From assembly GCA_945919375.1 (NCBI GenBank), contig CAMEJD010000001.1:62001-126000 (forward strand): DNA of 64,000 nucleotides. Direction: 5' to 3'. The stretch's first letter is position 1. The number at the start of each line of letters is the position of its first letter. The DNA comes from an uncultured Clostridia bacterium (lineage in GTDB: Bacteria > Bacillota > Clostridia > Christensenellales > UBA1242). Positions 48,105-57,737 of the stretch are shown in pieces. The position numbers were made by a program, and so were the translations under genes. Below the pieces are notes generated by a model, which saw nothing but the letters and a program-made list of their open reading frames with translations, searched no databases and was not told the DNA's origin.

Positions 48105-50459
48105 TTATTTTTCATTCCAATTCCAATTTTCAATTTCCGGCATATCAACGCCATATTCTCTTATATAGTCATAATGCTTTGCAAGTTTGTCGTTTAATTC
48201 TTTTTCAATATTTGTTTTTGTATTTTTATCTATATCAAGGTATCTTAATGCTTTTAATACAAGATGATATCTATCCAAATGATTCCTTACTCGCATATCA
48301 AATGGTGTTGTAATTGTGCCTTCTTCTCTGTATCCAGCAACATGGATATTTGTGTTATGCCTATTATACGTTAATTGGTGTATAAGTTGTGGATAGCCAT
48401 GAAATGCAAAAATTATTGGCTTGTCTTTTGTGAATAATTCGTCATATTCTTCATGAGTAAGTCCATGTGGATGTGATTCACTGGAAATTAGTTTCATAAG
48501 GTCAACAACATTAACAAACCTTACATTAAGTTTTGGCAAGTAATGTTTTAATAGTTTTACTGCGGCCAAAGTTTCAAGTGTTGGAGTGTCACCACAACAT
48601 GCCATAACAAGGTCTGGATTTTTTGTGTTATTAAGTCCTGCCCACTTCCATTCGCTTGCACCTTTCTTGCAATGTTCTTTTGCTTCTTTCATAGAAAGCC
48701 ACTGATATGAATCTCTTTTTGAAGCAACAATAACATTAACATAATTTTTGCTTTTTGCACAATGATCATAGCAAGAAAGCAAACAATTTGCATCTGCTGG
48801 CAAGTATATTCTTACAACATCTGCCTTTTTGTTTGCAATATGGTCCAAAAATCCCGGGTCTTGATGCGTAAACCCATTGTGGTCTTGTTGCCAAATGTTT
48901 GATGTTAAAATTAAATTTAGTGAAGAAATAGGAGCACGCCAAGATATTTCGTTGCATACCTTAAGCCATTTTGCATGTTGAGCAACCATACTATCTACAA
49001 TTGTTGCAAATGCTTCGTAACTGTCAAACATACCATGCCTACCTGTTAAGATATACCCTTCAAGCATACCTTCGCAAATATGTTCCGAAAGCATAGAGTC
49101 CATTATTCTACCATCAAGTGCCAATTTTTCGTCAGTTGGCAAAATTTTGCTTGCAAATGTTCTATTCTCATTATCAAATGCTTTGTAAAGTCTGTTACTC
49201 ATTGCCTCATCTGGGCTAAATATTCGATAATTCTTTTTGTTCTCTTTAAACAATTCTTTGATGTACCCACCAAGTTCGTACATATCTTGAGTTTTCATTG
49301 TTCCATGCCCAGAGAATTTTACTTCAAAATCTTCAAGACTTGGAGTCTTTAATTCCTTTAGTAATAGCCCGCCATTTGCAAATTTACTTGCCGTCATTCT
49401 TTTGTCACCCTTTGGTAAAATATCGGCAATTTCTTTATTTAATTTGTAATTTTTATCAAAAAGTTCATCTGGATTATAACTTTTTAACCATTTTTCAAGC
49501 AATTTTAAGTGACTTTCATTTTCCATTGTAAGTGGAATTTGGTGTGCCCTAAAACTATTTTCAATTTGCTTTCCGTCAACAACCTTTGGGCCTGTCCAAC
49601 CTTTTGGTGTTCTAAGAATTATCATTGGGAAAGGTGTGTAAGAATAGTCCTTGCTCTCTTTTGCTTTTTTTTGAATGTCAAAAATGTCTTTTATGGCACT
49701 ATCCATTGCCTTTGCCATTGCTTTGTGCATTGTCATAGGGTCAGAACCTTCAACAAAATATGGTTTATAACCATAGCCTTCAAAAAGTTTTTGAATTGTT
49801 GAGTGTGACATACGAGAAAGTATTGTTGGGTTGCTAATTTTGTAACCATTTAGGTGAAGTATTGGAAGCACTGCACCATCACGAGCAGGGTCAATAAATT
49901 TATTCAAGTGCCAAGAAGTTGCAAGTGGCCCGGTTTCGGCTTCTCCATCCCCAATAACTGCTGTTGCAATAAGATTTGGGTTGTCAAGCACTGCACCATA
50001 TGCATGAGCAAGACTGTAACCAAGTTCTCCACCTTCATGAATTGACCCCGGTGTTTCTGGAACACAATGAGAGCCTATTCCTCCTGGAAATGAGAATTGT
50101 TTAAACAGTTTTTGCATACCCTGTTTGTCTTGCGAAATATTTGGATATACCTTGCTATATACCCCCTCAAGATAACTATTTGAAACCAAAAAGTTTCCAC
50201 CATGTCCAGGACCGGAAATAAAAATCATATTAAGGTCATATTTTGTTATAACTCTATCGCAATGAGCATACACAAAATTTTGACCAGGTACCGTTCCCCA
50301 ATGCCCCACAAGTTTTTTCTTTATGTCTGCCTCGCATAGTTTATGGTCACGAAGTAAGGGATTGTCAAGTAAATACAATTGAGCAGCACTCAAATAGTTT
50401 GCTGCACGCCAATATTTATTTAATGTTTCAAAATATTTCTCTGTTGAAAATTTGTCCAT
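48105..50459 (-). CDS. xfp: Phosphoketolase (xylulose-5-P/fructose-6-P)
   Basis: 784 aa; KYWRAANYLSAAQLYL, LVGHWGTVPGQNFVYAHCDRVI, GPGHGGNF, SFPGGIGSHCVPETPGSIHEGGELGYSLAHAYGAVLDNPNLI. Confidence 0.98.
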   Translation of the reverse strand: MDKFSTEKYFETLNKYWRAANYLSAAQLYLLDNPLLRDHKLCEADIKKKLVGHWGTVPGQNFVYAHCDRVITKYDLNMIFISGPGHGGNFLVSNSYLEGVYSKVYPNISQDKQGMQKLFKQFSFPGGIGSHCVPETPGSIHEGGELGYSLAHAYGAVLDNPNLIATAVIGDGEAETGPLATSWHLNKFIDPARDGAVLPILHLNGYKISNPTILSRMSHSTIQKLFEGYGYKPYFVEGSDPMTMHKAMAKAMDSAIKDIFDIQKKAKESKDYSYTPFPMIILRTPKGWTGPKVVDGKQIENSFRAHQIPLTMENESHLKLLEKWLKSYNPDELFDKNYKLNKEIADILPKGDKRMTASKFANGGLLLKELKTPSLEDFEVKFSGHGTMKTQDMYELGGYIKELFKENKKNYRIFSPDEAMSNRLYKAFDNENRTFASKILPTDEKLALDGRIMDSMLSEHICEGMLEGYILTGRHGMFDSYEAFATIVDSMVAQHAKWLKVCNEISWRAPISSLNLILTSNIWQQDHNGFTHQDPGFLDHIANKKADVVRIYLPADANCLLSCYDHCAKSKNYVNVIVASKRDSYQWLSMKEAKEHCKKGASEWKWAGLNNTKNPDLVMACCGDTPTLETLAAVKLLKHYLPKLNVRFVNVVDLMKLISSESHPHGLTHEEYDELFTKDKPIIFAFHGYPQLIHQLTYNRHNTNIHVAGYREEGTITTPFDMRVRNHLDRYHLVLKALRYLDIDKNTKTNIEKELNDKLAKHYDYIREYGVDMPEIENWNWNEK

Positions 50460-50620
50460 GTGTCACTCCTATATTTTTTAGTATACTAAAAATTTTAAAA
50501 AAAAGAAAAGAAAATATGCAAAATAGTATTTTATTTTTTAAAAATATTAAACTTATTATAAAACAACATCTAACTTTACTTTTTTATGCTATTATGGTAT
50601 ACTAAAATAAAAGGATAGTT

Positions 50621-51277
50621 ATGATTGAATCAAAATCGTGGAATTGGGCAATGGTGGACAAGGATGATAAATATTGGAACTCACCTGCTCCAGAGTTTTA
50701 TTATTTGGCAGATAATTGGAAAAATAAAAAATTTAAAAAGATTTTAGATGTTGGCTGTGGTTATGGAAGAAACAGCATATATCTTGCAAAGCAAGGGTTT
50801 TGTCTTGATGGTTTTGATTTATCAGAGTTAAGCGTTGAGAGAACAACAGAAAATGCAAAAAAACAAAACCTAAACTTTGATAATTTTGTAGTTGCTGATA
50901 TGCTAAATTTCCCATACCCAGACAACACTTTTGATGGACTTATTGCCTACAATGTTATATCGCACACAGATATTGAAGGATTTAAGAAAACTTTAAATGA
51001 AATAAAAAGAGTGCTAAAACCAGATGGCGAAGCATACTTTACCCTTGGTTCAAAAAAATCATTTTGGTTCACTAATCCAAAATGTACCTATGTTGATGAA
51101 AATACAAGAATAAGAGTTGAAGATGGTCCAGAAAACGGAATACCACATTTTTATATTGATGATGAAGATTGTTTAACACTTTTCAATGACTTTAAATTAA
51201 TAAGAGTGCAAGAAGTTAGAGAATTAACTCACTATGGAACATTTAGTCCACATTACCATATTTGGATAAAAAAATAA
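50621..51277 (+). CDS. Class I SAM-dependent methyltransferase
   Basis: KILDVGCGYGRNSIYLAKQGFCLDGFDLSELSVERT motif I. Confidence 0.92.
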   Translation: MIESKSWNWAMVDKDDKYWNSPAPEFYYLADNWKNKKFKKILDVGCGYGRNSIYLAKQGFCLDGFDLSELSVERTTENAKKQNLNFDNFVVADMLNFPYPDNTFDGLIAYNVISHTDIEGFKKTLNEIKRVLKPDGEAYFTLGSKKSFWFTNPKCTYVDENTRIRVEDGPENGIPHFYIDDEDCLTLFNDFKLIRVQEVRELTHYGTFSPHYHIWIKK

Positions 51278-51420
51278 ACAGCAAATTTTCTTGCTGTTTT
51301 TTTATTATATGTTGTTTGTCCATTTGTTTCTAAAGTATTCTCACAATTATTGCAATAATAATAGTAACCATATCTACTTAACTGTTCTACTACCAAATGT
51401 TTACATTTATAACAATACAT
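51253..51420 (-). CDS. Small zinc-ribbon-like protein (double CxxC), 55 aa
   Basis: Read from sequence, below ORF-track cutoff: MYCYKCKHLVVEQLSRYGYYYYCNNCENTLETNGQTTYNKKTARKFAVYFFIQIW*; GGAG 12 nt upstream. Confidence 0.5.
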   Translation of the reverse strand: MYCYKCKHLVVEQLSRYGYYYYCNNCENTLETNGQTTYNKKTARKFAVYFFIQIW

Positions 51421-51436
51421 ATTACAAAATGCTCCA

Positions 51437-52210
51437 TTAAAAATATTTGCCGGTAAATCCCAAAATCCATTTTAGCGGAAAGATTCTGTTTGCAAAGTAT
51501 GCCCATTTCATTGAATCTCCAATAATGTACATAGGTTTTGATTTTTTCTTGTTTGCAATTTTGTACATTTTCTTTGTTGCATATTCTATTGTCATTCTTT
51601 TTGGTTCACGCTTATCAATTTGCTTTGCACTTTCTTCAATTTTGTTACCATATCTAAAATTTGTATCAAAAGTTTTTACTCTATTTTTTGAAAAATTTGT
51701 TCTAACATCTCCGGGGCAAATACACAAAACATCAACACCACTATCTTTTAGTTCCATTCTAAGTCCATAAGAAAGCATACTTACTGCCGACTTTGATGCA
51801 CTATAGTGTGTTCTAAATGGAACGGCAAAAAATGCACACGCAGAGCTTATATTTACAATTCTTGACCCCTTGTTCATATATTTTAGAGCCCCTTTAATGC
51901 AAGACAAAGTCCCAAAATAATTTACATCAAACATCGCCTTTGCCTTGTTTGTATCAATAAGTTCAGTCGCACCATACACAGCATAGCCGGCACAATTGAT
52001 TAGCATATCAATATGCCCAAACTTTTCGCCAATACAATCAAAAGTATCAAAAACTTCTTGTTCATTACTTACATCGCAAAAATATTCAGTATCTGTATTT
52101 TCTTCAATGCTCTTGTCAAGTGTTATCACTTTATCACCATTTTTTGTGAACAAATCTTTAAGCCCCATACCTATTCCACTCTTTGCGCCTGTTATTACAA
52201 TTATTCTCAT
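51437..52210 (-). CDS. SDR-family NAD(P)-dependent oxidoreductase
   Basis: IVITGAKSGIGMGLKDLF, INCAGYAVYG, HYSASKSAV. Confidence 0.94.
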   Translation of the reverse strand: MRIIVITGAKSGIGMGLKDLFTKNGDKVITLDKSIEENTDTEYFCDVSNEQEVFDTFDCIGEKFGHIDMLINCAGYAVYGATELIDTNKAKAMFDVNYFGTLSCIKGALKYMNKGSRIVNISSACAFFAVPFRTHYSASKSAVSMLSYGLRMELKDSGVDVLCICPGDVRTNFSKNRVKTFDTNFRYGNKIEESAKQIDKREPKRMTIEYATKKMYKIANKKKSKPMYIIGDSMKWAYFANRIFPLKWILGFTGKYF

Positions 52211-52302
52211 TTTTTCTCCTAACTTTAATTATATTACCATAAAACAAAAATATTGCATATAATTTTGACAAAAATTTTTTAAAATGATAAATTTATATAG
52301 TA

Positions 52303-52875
52303 ATGAATTTAGGGTCAAAAAAAGCAATCATAAAAGCCTTTTTAATTGTGCAAACAATTTTGATAGTAACAATTTCTTTGTCAATGATATTGTTGCTGTA
52401 TTTTTATTTTGATTTTTTGCACCCATACAAAGAATACTTGCCGGACAATTTTTTTAAAGAAGAATTTTTAATTCCAACATTATATACATGTTTGTATGTT
52501 GTTTATTATGGAATATTCACAATATACTTAAGGAAAAAATTATTCCAAAACAAAGAACAATTTTACAAAAATATGGCGCCATATAGGTTTATTGCCATAA
52601 CAAGTATATTCTTTGGTATTATTGGTTTTATACTTATGACAATCTCTGCATTCAAAAAAGATGATGGACTTGATGAACAACCTTTATATCACAAACCAAA
52701 GAAACCCAAAAAGGTAAAAATTAAATATCCGAAATATGTAAAAAAACAACTAAAGTACGTAAAACATCAAAAAAGATTAGGATATATTTCAAAAGAACTA
52801 TACGAAAAAAAATGTAATGAAATTATAAAAAACTACAATATTTTAATAAAAAATCAACAAAAAAATGCAAATTAA
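52303..52875 (+). CDS. Hypothetical membrane protein with basic C-terminus
   Basis: Three hydrophobic segments then KKPKKVKIKYPKYVKKQLKYVKHQKRLGYISKELYEKKCNEIIKNY; followed by terminator. Confidence 0.65.
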   Translation: MNLGSKKAIIKAFLIVQTILIVTISLSMILLLYFYFDFLHPYKEYLPDNFFKEEFLIPTLYTCLYVVYYGIFTIYLRKKLFQNKEQFYKNMAPYRFIAITSIFFGIIGFILMTISAFKKDDGLDEQPLYHKPKKPKKVKIKYPKYVKKQLKYVKHQKRLGYISKELYEKKCNEIIKNYNILIKNQQKNAN

Positions 52876-52895
52876 CTTGCATTTTTTATTTTTTA
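52860..52895. terminator. Bidirectional hairpin terminator
   Basis: AAAAATGCAA-ATTAAC-TTGCATTTTTTATTTTTT. Confidence 0.75.
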
Positions 52896-53416
52896 TAATA
52901 ATCAACAGTCACAGTGCCATAATCTTTTGTATCAAACTTTTCAAAATATTCACTTTTAAAAGGTCTTTGTTTATCTCTTTCACAAACAATGATTCCGTCT
53001 TCGTTTAGCAAATCAAATTTGTAAATTTTTTCCAAACAATCTTCATAAACTCCACTTGCGTATGGTGGGTCAACAAGTATTAAATCAAACTTTTGCTTAA
53101 AAGTTTTTAATGCATTTTTGTAATCATAATTTATAACTTTATAATTATCACATTTAAGTGCACTTAAATTTTGTTTTGTAAGTTTTATGCTACGAATATC
53201 TTTATCAACAAAATAGACATACTTTGCATCTCTGCTCAAGGCTTCAATTCCAAGTGCCCCACTTCCACTAAATAAATCCAATACAATTTTATCTGGCACA
53301 AAAAACTGCAACTTTGTAAATATTGCTTGTTTAACCTTGTCGCCGGTTGGTCTAATATTGTCTGATGTTGGGGATGACAATTGTTTTCCCCTAAACTTTC
53401 CTGCTATAACTCTCAT
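52886..53416 (-). CDS. rsmD: 16S rRNA (guanine(966)-N(2))-methyltransferase RsmD
   Basis: MRVIAGKFRGKQLSSPTSDNIRPTGDKVKQAIF...LDLFSGSGALGIEALSRDA...LILVDPPYASG. Confidence 0.95.
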   Translation of the reverse strand: MRVIAGKFRGKQLSSPTSDNIRPTGDKVKQAIFTKLQFFVPDKIVLDLFSGSGALGIEALSRDAKYVYFVDKDIRSIKLTKQNLSALKCDNYKVINYDYKNALKTFKQKFDLILVDPPYASGVYEDCLEKIYKFDLLNEDGIIVCERDKQRPFKSEYFEKFDTKDYGTVTVDYYKK

Positions 53417-53443
53417 ACTTTAAGTATAGCAAACATTAAAAAT

Positions 53444-54475
53444 TTAATCAATCAATAAATTTGTTCTTGAGTTATTAAGTCCAGTCAAAATTTCGTAATT
53501 TGTAACTTTTGTTATTTTTGACCAATAGTTTGCATTATAAAAGACTGTAACAAAATCGCCAACGTTTGCCAAAACATTTGAAACATCAATCATGAATAAA
53601 TCCATACAGACATAACCAATTGAACTAATCTTTTTGTTATAAATTTCAACTTGAAAATTATTTGATAAACTTCTCGGAATGCCATCAGCATAACCAAGTG
53701 GAATCAATGCAATTTTCATATTCTTATTTGCTATAAAACCATTTTGATAACCAACATTTTCACCAGTTTTTATATCCAAGATTTTTATAATCTTGCTCTC
53801 AATTTTCATAACAGGCTTCAAGTTGTCGTCACCATATCCATAAAGACTTATACCACACCTAACAAAACTTGCAAACTGGACATTATAGTTTATCATATTA
53901 CTTCCACCAATATGTACAATTGGTGAAAATTTTTTATCTATTAAATCTACATATCCTTTAAATATTTCTATCTGATTGTTCGTTATATTTTTATCATCAG
54001 TTTTATAAAAATGAGTAAAAATGCCTTCAAATTTAACTTTTTTTGATGTTTTTAATAGTTTTTGTATGTTTTTTAGTTCGTTTTTATCTTTCAACCCAAA
54101 TCTATTCATTCCTGTATTTATTTTTATATGGATATTTATTGCAATATTTTTTTGTAATATTTCTTTCAATTGTTTTTCGCTTTCAACCATAACAGAAATA
54201 TTATACTCTGATGCCAATTCATAGTTGATGCAATGTCCTAAAATTAAGATAATTGACGACTTGTTTATCTTTCTTAAATCAATCGCTTCATACAAATTTT
54301 GAACTGCAAAAAAATTACAATATTTGCCCAAAATTTTTACAACGGCTTTCGCATTGTGACCATATGCATTTGCCTTTACAACAGCACATATATTTTTGTT
54401 TGATTTTTGCTTTAGATATAAATAATTGTCTATCAAATTTTGTTTTAAAATAATTTTGTTTGAAAAATATTTCAT
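53444..54475 (-). CDS. alr: Alanine racemase
   Basis: VVKANAYGHNAKAVVK PLP-lysine motif, INTGMNRFGL, IALIPLGYADGIPRSLSN. Confidence 0.95.
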   Translation of the reverse strand: MKYFSNKIILKQNLIDNYLYLKQKSNKNICAVVKANAYGHNAKAVVKILGKYCNFFAVQNLYEAIDLRKINKSSIILILGHCINYELASEYNISVMVESEKQLKEILQKNIAINIHIKINTGMNRFGLKDKNELKNIQKLLKTSKKVKFEGIFTHFYKTDDKNITNNQIEIFKGYVDLIDKKFSPIVHIGGSNMINYNVQFASFVRCGISLYGYGDDNLKPVMKIESKIIKILDIKTGENVGYQNGFIANKNMKIALIPLGYADGIPRSLSNNFQVEIYNKKISSIGYVCMDLFMIDVSNVLANVGDFVTVFYNANYWSKITKVTNYEILTGLNNSRTNLLID

Positions 54476-54510
54476 ATAAATATATACAAACTAATTATAA
54501 TTTTTGACAC

Positions 54511-54538
54511 AAAAAAATCACTACTAAAAGTGACTTTA
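54511..54538 (-). terminator. Hairpin terminator downstream of the ArsR-family gene
   Basis: AGTCACT-TTTAGT-AGTGATTTTTTT on the minus strand. Confidence 0.55.
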
Positions 54539-54895
54539 ATTTTCTGATATGTGAGCAACCGCCTGACCTATAATATTTTTTATGTGGTCATCGGAGAATG
54601 TATAAAAGACTTCTTTGCCCTGCTTCCTGCATTTTATTAAATTTGCATCTCTCAAAACTTTTAGTTGATGTGAAACTGCACTTTTTGTCATATCCAATAT
54701 ATTTGCAATATCACAAACACAAACTTCGTTGTCATCAAGCAATGTAAGAATGCTTATTCTTGTGTTATCACTCAAAATATGGAATAAATTTGAAAGCGAA
54801 ATAATCGCCCTGCTTTTTGAAAACCCTTTTTTATACATTTTTACAACATCTTCATGTATCATTTTGCAGTCGCACGAAATAACACAATTCCCCAT
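54536..54895 (-). CDS. ArsR/SmtB-family metal-responsive regulator (CadC-like)
   Basis: NTRISILTLLDDNEVCVCDIANILDMTKSAVSHQLKVLRDANLIKCRKQGKEVFYTFSD; ELCVCDL-like CVCD motif and N-terminal CVISCDC cysteines. Confidence 0.92.
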   Translation of the reverse strand: MGNCVISCDCKMIHEDVVKMYKKGFSKSRAIISLSNLFHILSDNTRISILTLLDDNEVCVCDIANILDMTKSAVSHQLKVLRDANLIKCRKQGKEVFYTFSDDHIKNIIGQAVAHISEN

Positions 54896-54908
54896 TTTTC
54901 ACCTCAAG

Positions 54909-54924
54909 TTGAATATTTGTTCAA
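54909..54924. promoter_or_regulatory. Candidate ArsR-family operator
   Basis: TTGAA-TATTTG-TTCAA dyad just upstream of the arsR-type gene. Confidence 0.6.
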
Positions 54925-55015
54925 TCAATATCATTTTACATAATGTTTTCTTATTTGTCAATATTTTTGTATATTTTTTCTTTGTATGCTCAAAATAATC
55001 GCAAGGGAGGACAAA

Positions 55016-55234
55016 ATGGTTATTGTAAATTATATAGCATTTATTTTGCTTGCTATTGGCGGACTTAATTGGGGACTTATTGGATTTTTTAACTACAACC
55101 TTGTTTCTGCAATTTTTGGTCCAGAACCAAACATTTGGAGTTCAATAGTTTATATCTTGGTTTTTGCAAGTATGCTTTGGCTTTTGTTTGCAATCATTTA
55201 CTCAAATGGTGTAATCAATTTCACTCATATGTAA
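55016..55234 (+). CDS. DUF378 small membrane protein
   Basis: MVIVNYIAFILLAIGGLNWGLIGFFNYNLVSAIFG; GGGAGG RBS. Confidence 0.85.
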   Translation: MVIVNYIAFILLAIGGLNWGLIGFFNYNLVSAIFGPEPNIWSSIVYILVFASMLWLLFAIIYSNGVINFTHM

Positions 55235-55235
55235 C

Positions 55236-55262
55236 AAAAAAGTGGCAAATGCCACTTTTTTC
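55236..55262. terminator. Bidirectional terminator
   Basis: AAAAAAGTGGCA-AA-TGCCACTTTTTT. Confidence 0.8.
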
Positions 55263-55280
55263 TTTACGCTTAAAAGTAAA

Positions 55281-56213
55281 TTATAGATCTCTACTTTCTT
55301 CCTTTTTGCTTATTTTTGTATTATTAATACTTAAAAGTTCTTGTTTTACATCTTTCAAGTACTTTAAAACACTTTTTGGTTTAGCACCTACCATTGCACA
55401 ATCTATATGATACATTATCTCCTTTCTTCCTTCATCGGAACGCATAAGTGCATCCAACTTCTTTTCGGCACTAGCCATTGACGTGTTTTTTCTTTGCCAA
55501 TTATTATATTCTTCTCTATCATATACCCAAAGTGTACGACTTAAAAGTTGAATATTAGTTAAGTTATCTGTGGAAAATGGCTCACCAATAGGTTTAAGTG
55601 CAGTAGAGTATAACACCTTTAATTCATATAAATTTGGCGCCAACCTATCTTGAATACTTCCAAAAGCGCTTATATCGGCCTGCTTTAATTTTTCCGGATT
55701 TAACTTATTCAAATCCAAATCATAACCAGCACGTCTTGCAAGTTCGGTCAAAAATAATCTCTTTGACCTGCCATTACATTCCCTAAATGGGTGCAAAACA
55801 TTCAATTCGTTTGAATAATAGGCAAAAAGGTCAACAAATTCATTTGGTGTAAGATTTTGTAGATAATTATCTTTTTTTAGATTGTCAAACAACTCTTTTA
55901 TGCCCTCATTTATGTTCTCAACATAATAAAATGTGTTTGAACCTTTTATCATATTGATTGTTCTAACCTTTCCTGCCCATGGATACAAATCGTCAAGCAA
56001 ATACTTGTGAATATAGCACAAGCCTTCAAAAGTCATTGGCAATTTTTGAATAATATTGTTTTTATATAAATCCAAAGCCTTTATTGATGTAACTTTGTAT
56101 TCTATATCAAGCATTTCATCTTTGTTAATTATGCCCAGTTTGTTATCTAAATATGGATGATTATCTTGTTCTTTTTCTGTATATTCATCATAATATAATC
56201 TATAGTTATCCAT
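55281..56213 (-). CDS. Fic/DOC-domain protein (VbhT-like AMPylating toxin)
   Basis: Fic core LHPFRECNGRSKRLFLTELARRAGYDLDL; flap region GSNTFYYVENI; AGKVRTINMIKG. Confidence 0.92.
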   Translation of the reverse strand: MDNYRLYYDEYTEKEQDNHPYLDNKLGIINKDEMLDIEYKVTSIKALDLYKNNIIQKLPMTFEGLCYIHKYLLDDLYPWAGKVRTINMIKGSNTFYYVENINEGIKELFDNLKKDNYLQNLTPNEFVDLFAYYSNELNVLHPFRECNGRSKRLFLTELARRAGYDLDLNKLNPEKLKQADISAFGSIQDRLAPNLYELKVLYSTALKPIGEPFSTDNLTNIQLLSRTLWVYDREEYNNWQRKNTSMASAEKKLDALMRSDEGRKEIMYHIDCAMVGAKPKSVLKYLKDVKQELLSINNTKISKKEESRDL

Positions 56214-56412
56214 TTATGTTGTCCTTTTTATATTTAGATAAAATTTTTGCAACTTCTTCTTGGGCATTTTTTTTGCCATTTGCAATATCAATTAACGTTT
56301 GTTTATCTTGGTTTGTAAGTTTGTAGCCTTCAAGTTCCCAAGATTTGTCAATATGATTTATTACTTTTTGTAAATCAACTGACAATTCGTTTATTTGTTT
56401 TTGAATATCCAT
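56206..56412 (-). CDS. VbhA-like Fic antitoxin
   Basis: 68 aa, 8-bp overlap with fic; contains inhibitory (S/T)xxxE(G/N) motif as SWELEG. Confidence 0.85.
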   Translation of the reverse strand: MDIQKQINELSVDLQKVINHIDKSWELEGYKLTNQDKQTLIDIANGKKNAQEEVAKILSKYKKDNING

Positions 56413-56501
56413 ATCTATCCTTCTATATATAGAATATCATTATTCGTTAATTTAGTCAATATTGATAAAATATTTTTTACAATTTTGTATATGCTATTTG
56501 T

Positions 56502-57059
56502 ATGAAAAAAATTTTATTATATCTCAGTGCTTTTGTTCCGTTATATTTTTTAATTTTAATAAAAATAATAATTGACCTAATAAATGGTAATTTATCATGG
56601 AATTTTTTGAACACTATATCACTTGTTATGTTTTTAATTTTAATGATTTTGGGAATATTTGGAGCAAGTCAAGCAATTGCACATAAAAGCACAAAAACAA
56701 CAAAAATTGAGATAATTTCACAAAAAAACATAACAGAGAAATACTTTTTGGGGTATTTTTCTCTATTTGTGTTATTTGCGCTAACTTTTGAATTGGAAAA
56801 AATAAGTATGTTTGTTGTGTTTATATTTATTATTATATTGATTGGAATAGTTTACATAAAAAACAATTTATTTTATATTAACCCCTTCTTAAACATTTTG
56901 GGATATAATTTTTATCAAGTTGAATATATGAATTTGGAAACAAATCAAAAAAATAATGCAATCTTTTTTTATAAAGGCGATTTTGATATATCAAAAAAAT
57001 ACTGCTTATCAAAACTCTCTCACGAAAACTTTAATATGATAGAAAATTATGAAGAATAA
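56502..57059 (+). CDS. Hypothetical multi-pass membrane protein
   Basis: 185 aa; hydrophobic segments; terminator follows at 57065. Confidence 0.65.
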   Translation: MKKILLYLSAFVPLYFLILIKIIIDLINGNLSWNFLNTISLVMFLILMILGIFGASQAIAHKSTKTTKIEIISQKNITEKYFLGYFSLFVLFALTFELEKISMFVVFIFIIILIGIVYIKNNLFYINPFLNILGYNFYQVEYMNLETNQKNNAIFFYKGDFDISKKYCLSKLSHENFNMIENYEE

Positions 57060-57064
57060 AAGAA

Positions 57065-57090
57065 AAAAGGCAAAATACTTTGCCTTTTCT
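57065..57090 (+). terminator. Hairpin terminator
   Basis: AAAAGGCAAA-ATAC-TTTGCCTTTT. Confidence 0.7.
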
Positions 57091-57116
57091 ATACTTTTTT
57101 AATTATTTCTTATTTT

Positions 57117-57737
57117 TTATTTGCTGTCTTTGTTTTCATCGTCTGGATTTTCTATTTCAATAACATTATTTTCTTTTGCAAGCAAATCTTTGAAAGTCTT
57201 TCTTGTTTTCTTAATTTTTGCAGAAACAACAAATGTATCAATCAAATCAAGCACACCTTCCAAAATTAGTATTGTTCCCATTGAATATAACAAAACATTT
57301 TCAACCGATGGGCAACATACCAAAATAATTCCACAAACCATTATTACTAGTGCAATCAAAAAGTCAAACCACCAATATTTTGCACCATGCCTTCTGCAAT
57401 CAAATGACCATTGCATTGAGAACAAACTTTTAATAATGAATACAAGTCCAAATGTAAAACCAAGTACCCCACTGTTTATCAAATAATCAGCAGATGAGAA
57501 CAATACAATTCCCAAAGCAAAGTCTGCCATTCCCAAAATAAACCCAAATGGTTCAATTCCGTACATAAAGTAACTTATACATTTGATAAGTCCCATAACA
57601 AGGACTATACTTGCAAATAAATATACAATTGTTAACTTTGTAAAGTTTGGACATGCAATAAACAATATACCAATAATAATGCTCGCCAATGCTTCAATTA
57701 TTGAAATGGATTTTATTTTTCTAAAAAATTCCTTCAT
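57117..57737 (-). CDS. DUF308/HdeD-like membrane protein
   Basis: ATG at 57737 with GGAG upstream; IIEALASIIIGILFIACPNFTKLTIVYLFASIVLVMGLIKCISYF. Confidence 0.7.
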   Translation of the reverse strand: MKEFFRKIKSISIIEALASIIIGILFIACPNFTKLTIVYLFASIVLVMGLIKCISYFMYGIEPFGFILGMADFALGIVLFSSADYLINSGVLGFTFGLVFIIKSLFSMQWSFDCRRHGAKYWWFDFLIALVIMVCGIILVCCPSVENVLLYSMGTILILEGVLDLIDTFVVSAKIKKTRKTFKDLLAKENNVIEIENPDDENKDSK

